The notes under the pieces were generated by a model, which searched no databases, was not told the DNA's origin, and saw only the letters and a program-made list of their open reading frames with translations. Source: Coccinella septempunctata (Eukaryota > Arthropoda > Insecta > Coleoptera > Coccinellidae). Taken from it: 64,000 nt of DNA. The position numbers and the translations under genes are program-made. Of the stretch, positions 32,490 to 42,411 are shown piece after piece. Where the stretch lies: positions 6,800,501-6,864,500 of the forward strand of contig NC_058196.1 of assembly GCF_907165205.1 (NCBI RefSeq), written 5' to 3'. Position 1 is the first letter of the stretch; each line of letters starts with the position of its first letter.

Positions 32490-33560
32490 CAGATTCTCCT
32501 CGTAGTTAACTGGCAGAAATGCTTCTTTCAGTTGGTTGCTAAAATCCTCCCAGTCCTCGAAAGTACCTCTCCTGGGAATAAACCAATCCCTTGCATCCTT
32601 TCATAGTAATTCATAAACTGATTCAAAAACTTGTTCCAGGGACACTTTACGGGATTCAGCCAGCCTCTCCACTTCTTCAAGAAATCCGGTTACACTACCA
32701 GTGCCATCAAAGGAGATGTTCCATTTGTGTACCGGGATAGTCAGTATTGTTGATCGAGACTCCGGTTCTGATCTGGCCGGTGTTGTGATAATTGGTCGGT
32801 CAGGACTTATCCAACGTGCAGGTAAGTGTGGAAAAGACACCCTTCGTGTAGAATTAATCCATCTACCCTGTGTCGGACCCTCAGGTGCTGTTGTCCCACA
32901 GTCCTGTGACAGTGTGAGAGGTATCGCTGGTAACTGTCGTAGTAATGCTCTACATGTCTGTCTTGTCTCATTCATGACCTCTTCTAATGTTGGATTCCTT
33001 ACAGGTGTACCAGTACGTGAGACACCGGCTACTACAGGGGGATCGACACCATCTCCCAAGTCGATAAGTGATGTCTCAATCCTTGACATCCTCTCCGGCT
33101 GGATCGGTGACACTCACGGTGGGCACCTTCACATCCAAAAGAGACCTCCGATCTCGGCCGGATGGCTGCGGCCGTTCACGATTGCTCTTCTTACGTAGCT
33201 CCTCTAGTGTTTCCAACGCCTTATCTGTAGTTGCCTTCATTTGTCCAAATAGTTGTAACCGTGCTGTGTCCGCAGTGACAATAAAGTCCAGCCTTCCTTG
33301 AATGTGTATTAATCTGGTGTAAATTCGCGAAAATTCGTTAGCCGCATTCTCATGATTGAAGTTCTGAAGGGATTCCACCAAATCGGTGAGTTTATTTCGG
33401 CAAATCTCAATCTCCGAGGCGGGATTCAATGATGTTGGGGGTAGTAGAGGTTCATTAGACTGAAGTACTTGTCGTAGCAGACTCCGTTATCACAGTACCC
33501 GGTATCGATTGTCCTCTCATTTGTAATTCGTAGGTAAGTTCATCACTGAGTAACCGGTTC
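32490..33560 (-). pseudogene. Gag: N-terminal region and capsid N-terminal half
   Basis: Two overlapping frames (33076-33429 and 32601-33113) plus 32490-32600 make up the front of Gag. The first is helical (ICRNKLTDLVESLQ, FVAL-like spacing) and the second is Pro/Arg-rich before HKWNISFDGTGSVTGFLEEV, the usual entrance of the capsid domain. A stop at about 32601 and a frameshift near 33090 break it. The start codon at 33429 is the most upstream in that frame; further start sites toward the leader cannot be excluded. Confidence 0.72.
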
Positions 33561-34508
33561 ACATCCATGTTCGACATATTATATTCAACACTAAGTCCGA
33601 TTCAGAACGCACCAATATTTCACAGTCGGTATGTCTTTAACAATCCGTTTAAGTTCTAAGTCCAACCCGGTAAGTTAACCGTTAGCCATTCTATTCACTT
33701 AAGTTCGAAGTGGGTATCGATATACCACACAAAAAAAAAATTAAAGTCTAAGTCCCGGTGTATCAGAAGAAAAAAAAAAAAAAAGTCTAAGTTCAAGTCC
33801 CGGCGACTAAAGTCCGAAAATATTCGAGAAATGCCGCACCCAATTGCAAGTCGTTTCGTATAGTCCGGAAAATTTCCCGAAATTCGAACCGCACCAGAAC
33901 GAACAGGCTAAATTCCGAACAGTCTTTCAAGTTCAATAGCCAGAAAATAAATCACAATAATCGAATTTCAGTTTTCAGAAAAATGAGAGACAACTGGTAA
34001 GTTTCAACAGTACAGGTCAAAAAAAAAATAATTGCAGGTAGACAAGTTATCAACAGGGTAATAGGTGATTCACTATTAAACCGATAGGTAAATCAAACCT
34101 ATTAAATTCTACCAATTGTGACAATAACTTTTCAATGTTCGGAAATTCACTCACCTTCAATACGAAATTAAAACAGTTCAATTCAATAAATCAGAAATAA
34201 TAAGAGATCGGAAATAATTTTCACTGATATAACGGTGCAAAAGTAATCGGCAAAAAGAATAATCACAAATTATTTCCAATGGGTTTCAACAATAGGAAAA
34301 TTTCCAAAATATAGTCCAATTCAATTCACAGTATAACAGTTCAATACAGAGTGGCAGGGAATAAAACACAGATCAAGTTTATTTTTCACAGTTTTCCGTT
34401 CAAGAAATAGTTCCTCACTGTTCTGAGGTTTTACTCACTGTTTCGGGAAATCACTCACTGTCCGGTTAATGTCTCTCACCTCTGCTGTTTCCTACTAGAT
34501 TTTGCACG
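33561..34508 (-). other. Leader (5' untranslated region) of Ty3-type copy 2
   Basis: About 950 bp between the gag start and the primer-binding site, without a long frame. It is rich in A on the + strand (T on the transcript strand) with several GTCTAAGTCCCGG-like repeated words (33750-33800). Such long leaders usually hold packaging signals; none can be shown here. Confidence 0.5.
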
Positions 34509-34526
34509 GTCCCTGCTCGGGCGCCA
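34509..34526 (-). promoter_or_regulatory. Primer-binding site, tRNA-Lys type
   Basis: The - strand reads TGGCGCCCGAGCAGGGAC, six bases inside the 5' LTR end. It differs at one base from the sequence complementary to the 3' end of tRNA-Lys(UUU). Position and orientation confirm the element's direction. Confidence 0.85.
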
Positions 34527-34532
34527 TTTTTT

Positions 34533-35916
34533 TGTAACGTGGTTACCTTGGAGAAAACTTATCTCGAGCGCCAGCTATTCTTTTCACTAGGAAGACTAGC
34601 AAACCTACCAGAGTAGCTGCTAGTCGGAGACAGAGTTCGCTGTTATCTAAGGTGGTAGCGATAACGAAGTAGTCAAAATCGGATTATGTAAAAGTTTATT
34701 CACACCTTCGGAAACTAATTATATGTACAAGGAAGATATGTGTAGGTATGAAATATGAGTGAATCTATAAGCGAACATACATTCGGGAAATTCTATCCGT
34801 TCACGAGCACTTTATGAAGTTTATACCGGGTGCAGTGAAAAATTAAAGGTTCAATAAAATGCGCCAACCAGAACTGACGGTATGAATAAGGACTTGCTAT
34901 ACGGTATCGGGATGTAGTTGTATTTCTCCAGAAATAAAACACAACCAGGGCGGATCTATTCGAGACTTTTATTCGCCACCCCAAGGGCTATAACGCACCA
35001 TGACTGATAGCGAAGAAAAGGTCTATTTTTAGCGCAACTACGGGATTTCACTGACTACGGGCGGTATCTCTTATTCTCTACCCTAAGGGCTATAACGCGC
35101 CATGACTGATAGAAAAGAAGAGATTTCGGATTCAACACTTATGACGCGGAACGCGGACAGGGGGGGTTGACGGGACTTTCCCTTCAGTACCCCAAGGGCT
35201 TGCGCACCATGACTGATAGCGAAGGGAAAAGTCAGACTCTCGAAACAGGGTGAAGAACGATAAAATACAACAGAAAGCGATACAGTACAGCAGTGTCAAA
35301 GTCAAAGAAGTAACCGGTGTAGGTCTAACAAAGAAACTGAACGGTACAGACGGGGACCTACCTCCTTTGTTTCAGGCACTCGCGAAAAATCAAAGGAAAG
35401 AAAAAAAACTAAAAATCAATTCGTAATAGCACTGATGCAACACAAAAATTATTATCAAACGGCGAAACTCAGAAAATACGGAGAACTAACTGAAGTAAAA
35501 GGACAGAATCTAAAGCAGAAGTCATCACGTTAGAGACTGAAGTTAAAACAGCGAAAAGTCAAAAGTAAGTACTGAAGTAAACGAGCAAAAGTGACCGTCG
35601 CGGAAGAAAATTTGCTTTTATAGGCAAATCCATCCTCACGGTAAAAATCTGAAAATTCCAGAATGCGGCAAGAATGAAAAACGTCGTCAGCTCCGGTTTA
35701 TCGCATATCAACATCAGAAAAACGACGAAATCTTCAACGGCATGCAAGAAAAACAACGTTTAACACAGATAAACGGTTTTTTACATTTACTCTGCCTATC
35801 GGAATGAACGTACGGAATATTCGAGAATTAAAATATTTTCAGAGACGGAAATGTAAAACGAAAGAAATGCACTAAAATGAATTCCAATTTTCCTCAGAAA
35901 ACTGGGGTTCATTACA
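34533..35916 (-). repeat. 5' LTR of Ty3-type copy 2
   Basis: 1384 bp, same ends as the other LTRs and few differences from 27260-28657. It carries the triple ACCATGACTGATAG motif (about 34998, 35100, 35206). Right flank GACT matches the left flank of the element. Confidence 0.92.
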
Positions 35917-36395
35917 GACTATGACCCAGAGGTAGTTGATGTGATCAAAAACAATGTACTCACTAGACAGAGGAGAACCTTAGCATACAGTTAAAATGTT
36001 ATGGACAACACCTCGAAATACTGCTCTCTTCCATATATAGGCCACAGGTCAGAGGCAATATCTCACGTCCTCGAGCGTTCGGTTGACGGATTTAAGATCT
36101 CCTGTTCCGGTGTACGTTCACTAGGTTCCTCATTCGTGAACTCAAAGGACACTGTCAGGAAACTGGACCGGAGTGGCGTATATAAACTCAGTTGTGGTGG
36201 TTGTGACACATCTTATGTGGGCCAAACGAGGAGAAACCGCATCACAAGAATAAAAGAACATCTGAGCAGACCCCAATTATCAACATTTGGCCAAAACCGG
36301 AACTCTGAGGTTCTACACAACATTACGGGCAATAAGTACAACATCAAAATGAACCTGTTTCTTCCCATTGTTCGATTTTCGATTTTGATATTCTA
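35917..36395 (+). pseudogene. PLE GIY-YIG endonuclease part (continuation of 26665-27259)
   Basis: After GACT the PLE frame resumes. At about 36177-36240 it reads SGVYKLSCGGCDTSYVGQT, the GIY-YIG start with the CCxxC-like spacing typical of PLEs, then RITRIKEHLS with the catalytic arginine. A stop at about 35993 and a frame shift near 36345 interrupt it. It ends against the LINE at 36396. Confidence 0.85.
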
Positions 36396-36620
36396 AAATT
36401 TTTCTTCAGAGTATGTCGAATGAGGCCAAAAATTTGAAAATCTTTTCAAGGAAACTCTCGTTTCATTCACCAGATTTGAAAGAATAAGAACTAGATATTT
36501 GTTTTCCCCCTGGCTTCGGGGAAGGTATATCCTCTGAATCGAGCTATTTGGGTGAAGGCTACGATTCATGTTCATCGTTTTTCTTGTTGACCTATCAAGA
36601 TCGAGGAGTTCGTTCACCGT

Positions 36621-38090
36621 TCAATTTACCACCCCGAAAGAGTAGGTAAGTATCGGGATGGCTAGCATATTTGTAGCTGACACTTTGTTCTTTCCTGACA
36701 GCTGTGATTTCCAGATGTCTCTCAGCTTCTTATTGTAGCTGGCTGATAAGGCGTCCTTTATCTGGGTTGTCTCCAGTACTCCCCTCTGTTTCATCCCGAG
36801 AAACTTGTAAGTTTCTCCCTCTTCCAGACGTCGAAAAGTCATTCCATCTTCCAGTTGGATATCTTCTCCTGGATCATCAACCCTGCCCCTGCGGAGATGA
36901 AAGACAGCACACTTGTCCAAACCAAACGATATTCCCATTGCAGAGGTGTAGTCGGAAACGATATTCAATAGTTGCTGTAGTGCGGTCCTGGAGGGAGCGT
37001 AGAGTTTCAAGTCGTCCACGTACATAAGGTGGGAGATCAGGTGGTTCCTTCTGCCTGGTGGACCGGCCTTGTATCCTATTTTGCTTGCCCTCAGCTCAAT
37101 TGATAGTGGCATGAGTGTTATGCAGAATAATAACGGGCTTAGCGAATCTCCCTGGAACACTCCTCTTCTGTACCTCACCCATCCCGTACACACGGTTCGT
37201 CCCTCTGCTCGGATGGCAAACTTCGTTTTCCACAACGCAATGATGCTTTCTATCGCATGGATGATGTTAGGGTGGACTTTCAGCATTTTTAATAGTCGTA
37301 TGATCAGGTCGTGCGGCGAGGTGTCAAATGCTTTCGCGTAGTCTAACCATGATGTATGTAGGTCGCGCTTGTAATGTCTGGCGTCTAGGCATACGCTCTT
37401 GTCGATCAGCAAGTTGTCCTTGCATCCTTGCACTCCTTTCTTTGCTCCCCTCTGTTCGTAGATACTGTCCCACACTGGTCCAATAACCCTCAGAATTCGA
37501 TCTTGAATAACACTTGTGAATATCTTGTACAGTGTATTTAGGCAAGTGATTGGGCGATAGTTCTTGGGTTGCCCTAAGTCCCCTGATTTTGGTATCAGCA
37601 CTGTCCTACCCTCCACCAACCATGAAGGAATGGGCTCACGGCGAATCAGCATTCCGCTGAATAATCTTGCCAGGTGTTTATGTGTAGCCGGAAAGCTCTT
37701 CCACCAGTAGTTCTGAATACCGTCTGGTCCGGGTGCTGTGAAATCATTCTTGTTCTTAAGGGCTTGTCTAATATCTTCGGGTGATATTTCAGAAAGTTCG
37801 TCGTTCTGCTGTAGGGTTTGATCACACATCTGCTGGAATCTGGGTAGTGCTGGAGTATCCCTGGTTTTTGCTGGTTGTTCGTACAGGCTTTTCCAAAACT
37901 CTTCGACGTCCTGAGGTGATGGTGGGTTTTGCACCTCTTGCTGTTGAGGTTGAAATAATTTCGATGGTTCCGCGGTGAAGGTGTTGTTATCTTCGATCCA
38001 TCTTTTTCTCCTTATCAATTTCTTTCGTGCTGCTGCAAGTGATCTTATTTTATCTACAGCTTTCTGCTTCAGTAGATGGACTGTGGCCAT
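36621..38090 (-). pseudogene. LINE element C reverse transcriptase
   Basis: 489 residues. Landmarks: DFTAPGPDGIQNYWW, NYRPITCLNTLYKIFTS, DYAKAFDTSPHDL (first catalytic aspartate), RRGVFQGDSLSPLLFCI, LMYVDDLKLYA (residues about 354-364, nucleotides about 37000-37030) and YKFLGMKQ. It ends in ILTYSFGVVN; after a stop or frameshift the following 36396-36617 frame (LDRSTRKTMN, HPNSSIQRIYLPR) continues the post-transcriptase region. The domain itself looks complete, but no endonuclease remains. Confidence 0.85.
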
Positions 38091-38377
38091 TTAACGGTAC
38101 CATGTATAGCATGAAGCTCCTCAATCATCTCCCTCAATCTCTTGCTCGGTTTAGTTTTTCCTTTCAGAACATCTATGACACATTGGTACCATGATGCCTG
38201 CTGCCTCATTGATTTTATTTTGATGTCAAGTCGATTTAGCCTTTTCCTATGCTTATTATTATTATTCGCAGCTGTACTTTTCGGTGGACATAGTAGATAA
38301 GCGGCTGCTCTCACTGCAGCCTCCACCTCTTCCAGTGAACAGGTCTCGTTAAGATGATCTTGAATGATGCTATTCAA
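38069..38377 (-). pseudogene. LINE element C linker with Asn run
   Basis: 103-residue stretch between the Myb-like region and reverse transcriptase. It includes NNNN encoded by AAT repeats (about 38255-38270), then a basic helix KHRKRLNRLDIKIKSM. The corresponding basic helix opens element A. Short overlap with the next frame indicates a frameshift at about 38080. Confidence 0.6.
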
Positions 38378-38409
38378 AACGGCTAGATCTTCAGCCTTGT
38401 GTCTTGATT

Positions 38410-39336
38410 TTATCCGGGTGGTTTGATCAGTGGGTCTCCAACGGCAGCCTCAAAAGCCTCTTTTGTATTGTCGATTAACTCTGATGAAACTCTCCTTGGC
38501 CTTTGTTGCTGTCGGTCTGGAGCATCTGTCACCTGCTCTTCAGCTAGTTCTATCTCTGGAACTTCTCTCACTTGTTCCGTTCTTGGCCTTGCTTCTAGGG
38601 CTACAGCTTCACTTCTGTGAGTCATCGCTTGGTGTTGTTGGTCTGGAGCATCTGTCACCTGCTCTTCAGCGCGTTCTATATCTGGAACATCTCTCACATG
38701 TTCCGTTATTGGCCTGTTGGAGCGTGTACCAGTCCTGGTTCGGCCCGCGATATCACTCAAAAGGGCTACAGCTTGTTCTTGAGTTATGTCAACCGTCAAT
38801 TGCTGATGTTGGCTCAAAGCATCTGCCACCTGCTCCTCAGCTTTTTGTTCCGACCTTCCTTGCTCTCGAGGCCGCTGCAAGATTCCTCTTCTTTTGAGAT
38901 GACTGATCTGATCTCTCAGGTTTTGCTGCGTCATGTAGTTGAGGTCTGGACAGTTTTCGCACCACAGACCATGCAGCCTATTCATGTATCCCCTTCTGTC
39001 GGGTCCTGATCTTCTGTATAGCGCAGACAGCAGGCTATGCTGCTCGGGCGTCCACTTGTGGCGTCCCCTTTGTGCTGTCCTGTTTCGGCTGCCGGTTCCG
39101 ACTACGGGGTGCTCTTGCGAGCTTTGAATCCCTATGCGACCGACAACCTGAACTCTCTCCTCGTCGATGTCCTCCTCGTCTAGAGGCGTAGCTTTTTGTA
39201 TGGCAGGCGCCCGCCTTCTTAGCGTTCTGCCGTTGGTGTCCCGCATGCTGTCACGTCCAGCACCAACTCCAGATGTGCCCTGACGATCCCCAGGCAGCGA
39301 CTGTTTTCCGAGGCTTAGCTGATTTCTTTCCGACAT
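38410..39336 (-). pseudogene. LINE element C N-terminal protein region (Myb-like, internal repeats)
   Basis: 308 residues from a methionine at 39336. RHKWTPEQHSLLSALYRRS (about residues 92-110) resembles the Myb/SANT-like helix used by R2/R4-type LINEs for target binding. Three diverged repeats built on EEQVTDAPD and VREVPEIE-like words follow (from about residue 170). The frame leaves at about 38410 by frameshift and continues in 38069-38377. Confidence 0.68.
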
Positions 39337-39406
39337 CGGCTGAGAGTGACCGGGGTCCGCGGGATTGTCACACCCGTATACTACTAAGTAGTACCCCCGT
39401 GCGGGG

Positions 39407-42400
39407 TTATTATGACTTTAGCCTTGCGGCTTTCACACTCCTCTCCAAAGGAAAATTCACTTATCCCAGATATCTCAGATATCAAAAGGATTAAGCTCTG
39501 TTGGAGCCCTTTCCAGGTTTTCGGGCTCGTGGTGGTGGTCGGGTCCGGGCCGCTCCTCGCCTCCCTGCTGTAGGTTGGATTCCTGCTCCACCCGCACTTC
39601 CTGTCGGAGCAGACGGTGTTCCTCTGAATTTCCCATGTACTTGCGTACAGTTCTCGCCGTTCCCAGCAGTACCGCCTTCTGCATGACTTTATAGATATTT
39701 TCGTCCAACTGAAGCTTCTTCAAGTTCTCTAGCAGTTTCTTCGGTATCAGGCCTGTAGATGATATGACAATAGGGATGGTCTTGATATCTTTCAGCTTCC
39801 ACTGTCTCCTGGTTTGTTCCTCGAGATCTCTGTACTTTGAAATTTTTTCAGTGTGCCTATCTAGAAGATTGTTATTATTTGGAATCGCCACATCGATGAA
39901 TAGTGCTCTGTCCTCATCCTTATTGAGCAATATGAGGTCTGGTCTATTGTGGGTTATTTTCCGGTCTGTGAGAACCGTGCGATCCCAGTAGAGCTTGTGA
40001 TGTTCATTTTCCAATACAGCATCTGGATGGTAATTGTAATAAGGAACCTTTTTCGAACTCAGAAGTTGGTGTTTCAGTGCCAATTCTTGGTGAAGAATCT
40101 TGGCAACGGCATCATGTCTATTTTTGTACTCCGTGCCCGCGAACTTCTGACATCCCCCGGTGATGTGCTGGATAGTTTCATGTGTCGCACAGCCATAACG
40201 ACAGCTATCGTCCGCCACTGAGGCATCCTTGGCGATGTATTTCATGTAATTTCTTGTTGGAATCACCTGATCCTGGATGGCGAGCATGAAGCCCTCTGTC
40301 TCAGGAAACAACCTTCCGGAAGTCAACCAGTAGTTCGACGCAGATATGTCGACGTAATCATGGTTGACCTCATTCTGGTGCCTCCCATGCAGAGGTTTGC
40401 CAATCAGTTTCTGCATTTTACTTTCTGCAGAGTGTTCGACGGTTTCCAAGTGATCCTGGTGTAGCTTTAACGGTGTGGAAGTATCAGCAACACAAACTAC
40501 TCGATGGAGTTCTGACGAAGCTGCCTTGCTCAAGAAATATTTTCGAAGTCCTTCAATTTCCTGGGACATACGGTTGGACAAATCAACAATTCCTCTACCC
40601 CCAAGATGTCGTGGTAGCTCTGTCCGTTCTATTGAGCTTTTGGGGTGATGTTTATTGTGTTTAGTCAGCATCGTCCGTATTTTTCTCTGTAAAGCTGCTA
40701 AATCGGTGGTCGTCCAAGAGATAATACCAAATGAATAGCTCAGCGCCGAGCAAGCGTAGGTGTTAATCGCTTTTATCAGGTTCTTGCTGTTAAGACCAGT
40801 TCTCATTATCCTTCTCAATCTTCGGGTAAACTCCTCCGTTAATTCTTTCTCCATCTGGGTCTGATTGATTTTTCTTGCCTGTTTTATGCCCAGATACTTG
40901 TATGTGTCTCCTTCCTTCAATGCTTCAATTTCTGCACCTTCCTTGAGTTTGAACGTACCATCTTCCATTTTCCCTCTCGTTATGTTTAGCAGTCGGCATT
41001 TTTCTAGTCCAAACTTCATTTTGATGTCTTCCGAGAATCCTTCCACCATTTTCAGCATCAGTTGCATTTGTTTTTTGGTAGATGCGAAGAGTTTCAAATC
41101 GTCCATGTAAAGGAGATGATTCAGTTTCATCATAGTTCCACTGCCGCTCTTGATGGAGAATCCGTAGTCCGTAGAATTCAATCTATGAGACAAGGGATTC
41201 AGGGCCATGCAGAACCACAGAGGGCTCAGTGAGTCTCTTTGGAAAATTCCGCGTCTTATTGGAATAGGTCCTGTTGTAATGGAGCAATCTGCTGCTTTCA
41301 TTTGAAGACTAGTACGCCAGGTTGACATGGCGTTTTTAAGGAACTTAACAATATTGGGATCCACCTTGTAAATCTTCAAGATCGTCAAGAGCCATTCGTG
41401 AGGTATAGAATCGAATGCTTTTTTGTAGTCTATGTACGCAGCGTAAAGATTCCTTCGCTTGGAGAATGCTTGATTGCAGATAACTGAATCTATTATTAGT
41501 TGTTCTTTGCACCCTCGGCTGTCTTTGGTGCATCCTTTCTGTTGCATGGCGATGATGTTATTCCTTTCGCAATGGTTGTAAATTCGGTTCGAAATGCACG
41601 ATGTGATTAATTTGTACTTGTACTTGGATGGGTCTTCTGTATTCCTTTGGTCTTTAGGTAACAGGTATGTTGTGCCATGTGTAAGGAATACTGGCATTCT
41701 TTCAGGATTTTCAATGACATCATTTATTGCGGAGGTCAATTTGTCATGCATGATCCAAAGTTTCTTGATCCAGAAGTTCTGTAATCCATCAGGCCCAGGT
41801 GCTTTCCAGTTGTGCAGTCCTCTGATAGCTGATTTTACTTCTTCAATTGTGATCATGTCATGCTGCATCGGCTCATATTTTATAGCTTCAGATTTTTCAT
41901 CTTCAATCCATCCGGTATTTCCATTGAACTGAGGTTTCGTTGATAGTTGTTCGGTCCAGAATTGTTCAATGGCTTCCTTTGGTGGTAACTTTCCATTTTC
42001 TCCATCCGGCGATGTGAGTGACCGGTAGCAAGATTCTTCGGACTTTTCGAATGAATTATTGTCTCTTTTCCGGCTATAATTGCTTTTATATCTCCTCAGG
42101 CGTTCTGCATACAGACTTAATTTTTGCTTCAGAGTGTCAAGGCAATGGTGTGCTGTAGCATTCTCCGTCTCTCGTTCGGTATGTGTTCTGTTTCTATCGA
42201 TGATTTCTTTGGCAGCTTTCACAACCTTCCTTCCGCGATTCCCGTTCAAGTACTCCGTCAGTCGTCCAATGTCTCTTCTTAGCCTTTCTGTTTTGTGTTG
42301 AAGACGTTTCTGCCATGCTGGCGCGTGTAATTTGTGTAATTTTGGACCATCGTTGTTCGTTCGGCGAATTTTTGCCCCCATGGTTTTCGCTGTCGTTAGC

Positions 42401-42411
42401 GCTGCACAGTG
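39407..42411 (-). mobile_element. R4/Dong-like LINE, element A
   Basis: 5' end at about 42411 abutting the TTATTATTATTA tail of element B; 3' end at about 39407 with a TTATTA remnant next to element C. Insertion into TAA/TTA repeats is the known preference of the Dong lineage. Sequence is about 99% like element B where they overlap, so both are young. Confidence 0.85.
39475..42381 (-). CDS. LINE element A polyprotein: reverse transcriptase and restriction-like endonuclease
   Basis: 968 residues in one frame. Order: basic N-terminal helix; WKAPGPDGLQNFWIKK; DYKKAFDSIPHEW (catalytic aspartate); RRGIFQRDSLSPL; LLYMDDLKLFA with catalytic pair at 425-428; YKYLGIKQ; post-transcriptase region (MLTKHNKHHPKSSIERTELP, GGRGIVDL); CCHC-like CRYGCATHETIQHITGGC; then RPDLILLNKD and LFIDVAIP with KISKYRDL, the PD-D/E-K type endonuclease of R2/R4-like LINEs. 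The N-terminal Myb-like part of element C has no counterpart here. Two likely defects: about ten residues missing around SKYKYKLITSC (where element C has NYRPITCLNTLYK) and GIFQRD where element B has GIFQGD. So the frame is long but the enzyme is probably inactive. Confidence 0.88.
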   Translation of the reverse strand: MGAKIRRTNNDGPKLHKLHAPAWQKRLQHKTERLRRDIGRLTEYLNGNRGRKVVKAAKEIIDRNRTHTERETENATAHHCLDTLKQKLSLYAERLRRYKSNYSRKRDNNSFEKSEESCYRSLTSPDGENGKLPPKEAIEQFWTEQLSTKPQFNGNTGWIEDEKSEAIKYEPMQHDMITIEEVKSAIRGLHNWKAPGPDGLQNFWIKKLWIMHDKLTSAINDVIENPERMPVFLTHGTTYLLPKDQRNTEDPSKYKYKLITSCISNRIYNHCERNNIIAMQQKGCTKDSRGCKEQLIIDSVICNQAFSKRRNLYAAYIDYKKAFDSIPHEWLLTILKIYKVDPNIVKFLKNAMSTWRTSLQMKAADCSITTGPIPIRRGIFQRDSLSPLWFCMALNPLSHRLNSTDYGFSIKSGSGTMMKLNHLLYMDDLKLFASTKKQMQLMLKMVEGFSEDIKMKFGLEKCRLLNITRGKMEDGTFKLKEGAEIEALKEGDTYKYLGIKQARKINQTQMEKELTEEFTRRLRRIMRTGLNSKNLIKAINTYACSALSYSFGIISWTTTDLAALQRKIRTMLTKHNKHHPKSSIERTELPRHLGGRGIVDLSNRMSQEIEGLRKYFLSKAASSELHRVVCVADTSTPLKLHQDHLETVEHSAESKMQKLIGKPLHGRHQNEVNHDYVDISASNYWLTSGRLFPETEGFMLAIQDQVIPTRNYMKYIAKDASVADDSCRYGCATHETIQHITGGCQKFAGTEYKNRHDAVAKILHQELALKHQLLSSKKVPYYNYHPDAVLENEHHKLYWDRTVLTDRKITHNRPDLILLNKDEDRALFIDVAIPNNNNLLDRHTEKISKYRDLEEQTRRQWKLKDIKTIPIVISSTGLIPKKLLENLKKLQLDENIYKVMQKAVLLGTARTVRKYMGNSEEHRLLRQEVRVEQESNLQQGGEERPGPDHHHEPENLERAPTELNPFDI

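Larger units (their letters stand above)
27260..35916 (-). mobile_element. Complete Ty3-type LTR element lacking reverse transcriptase, copy 2
   Basis: Bounded by LTRs at 27260-28657 and 34533-35916, with GACT target duplications at 27256-27259 and 35917-35920. Transcription direction is - strand: 5' LTR on the right, primer-binding site, gag, zinc knuckle, protease-integrase, a 1.25-kb noncoding segment, polypurine tract, 3' LTR. There is no reverse transcriptase or RNase H. Several frameshifts and stops are present. It would depend on enzymes of a related full element for replication. Confidence 0.9.
36396..39405 (-). mobile_element. R4/Dong-like LINE, element C (3' truncated)
   Basis: Runs on the - strand from a 5' end near 39405, next to the TTATTA tail of element A, to a break at 36396 against PLE sequence. 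It has an N-terminal DNA-binding region, reverse transcriptase and part of the following domain. The C-terminal restriction-like endonuclease is absent. It is a different subfamily from A and B. Confidence 0.8.

Noticed and set aside
31688..33301. Long + strand frames of 65-165 codons inside Gag
   Set aside because: They are mirrors of the - strand Gag frames, which have the capsid and zinc-knuckle motifs.
39764..41110. Several 60-110-codon + strand frames within LINE elements A and B
   Set aside because: They are antisense shadows of the - strand LINE frame and recur identically in both copies for that reason.
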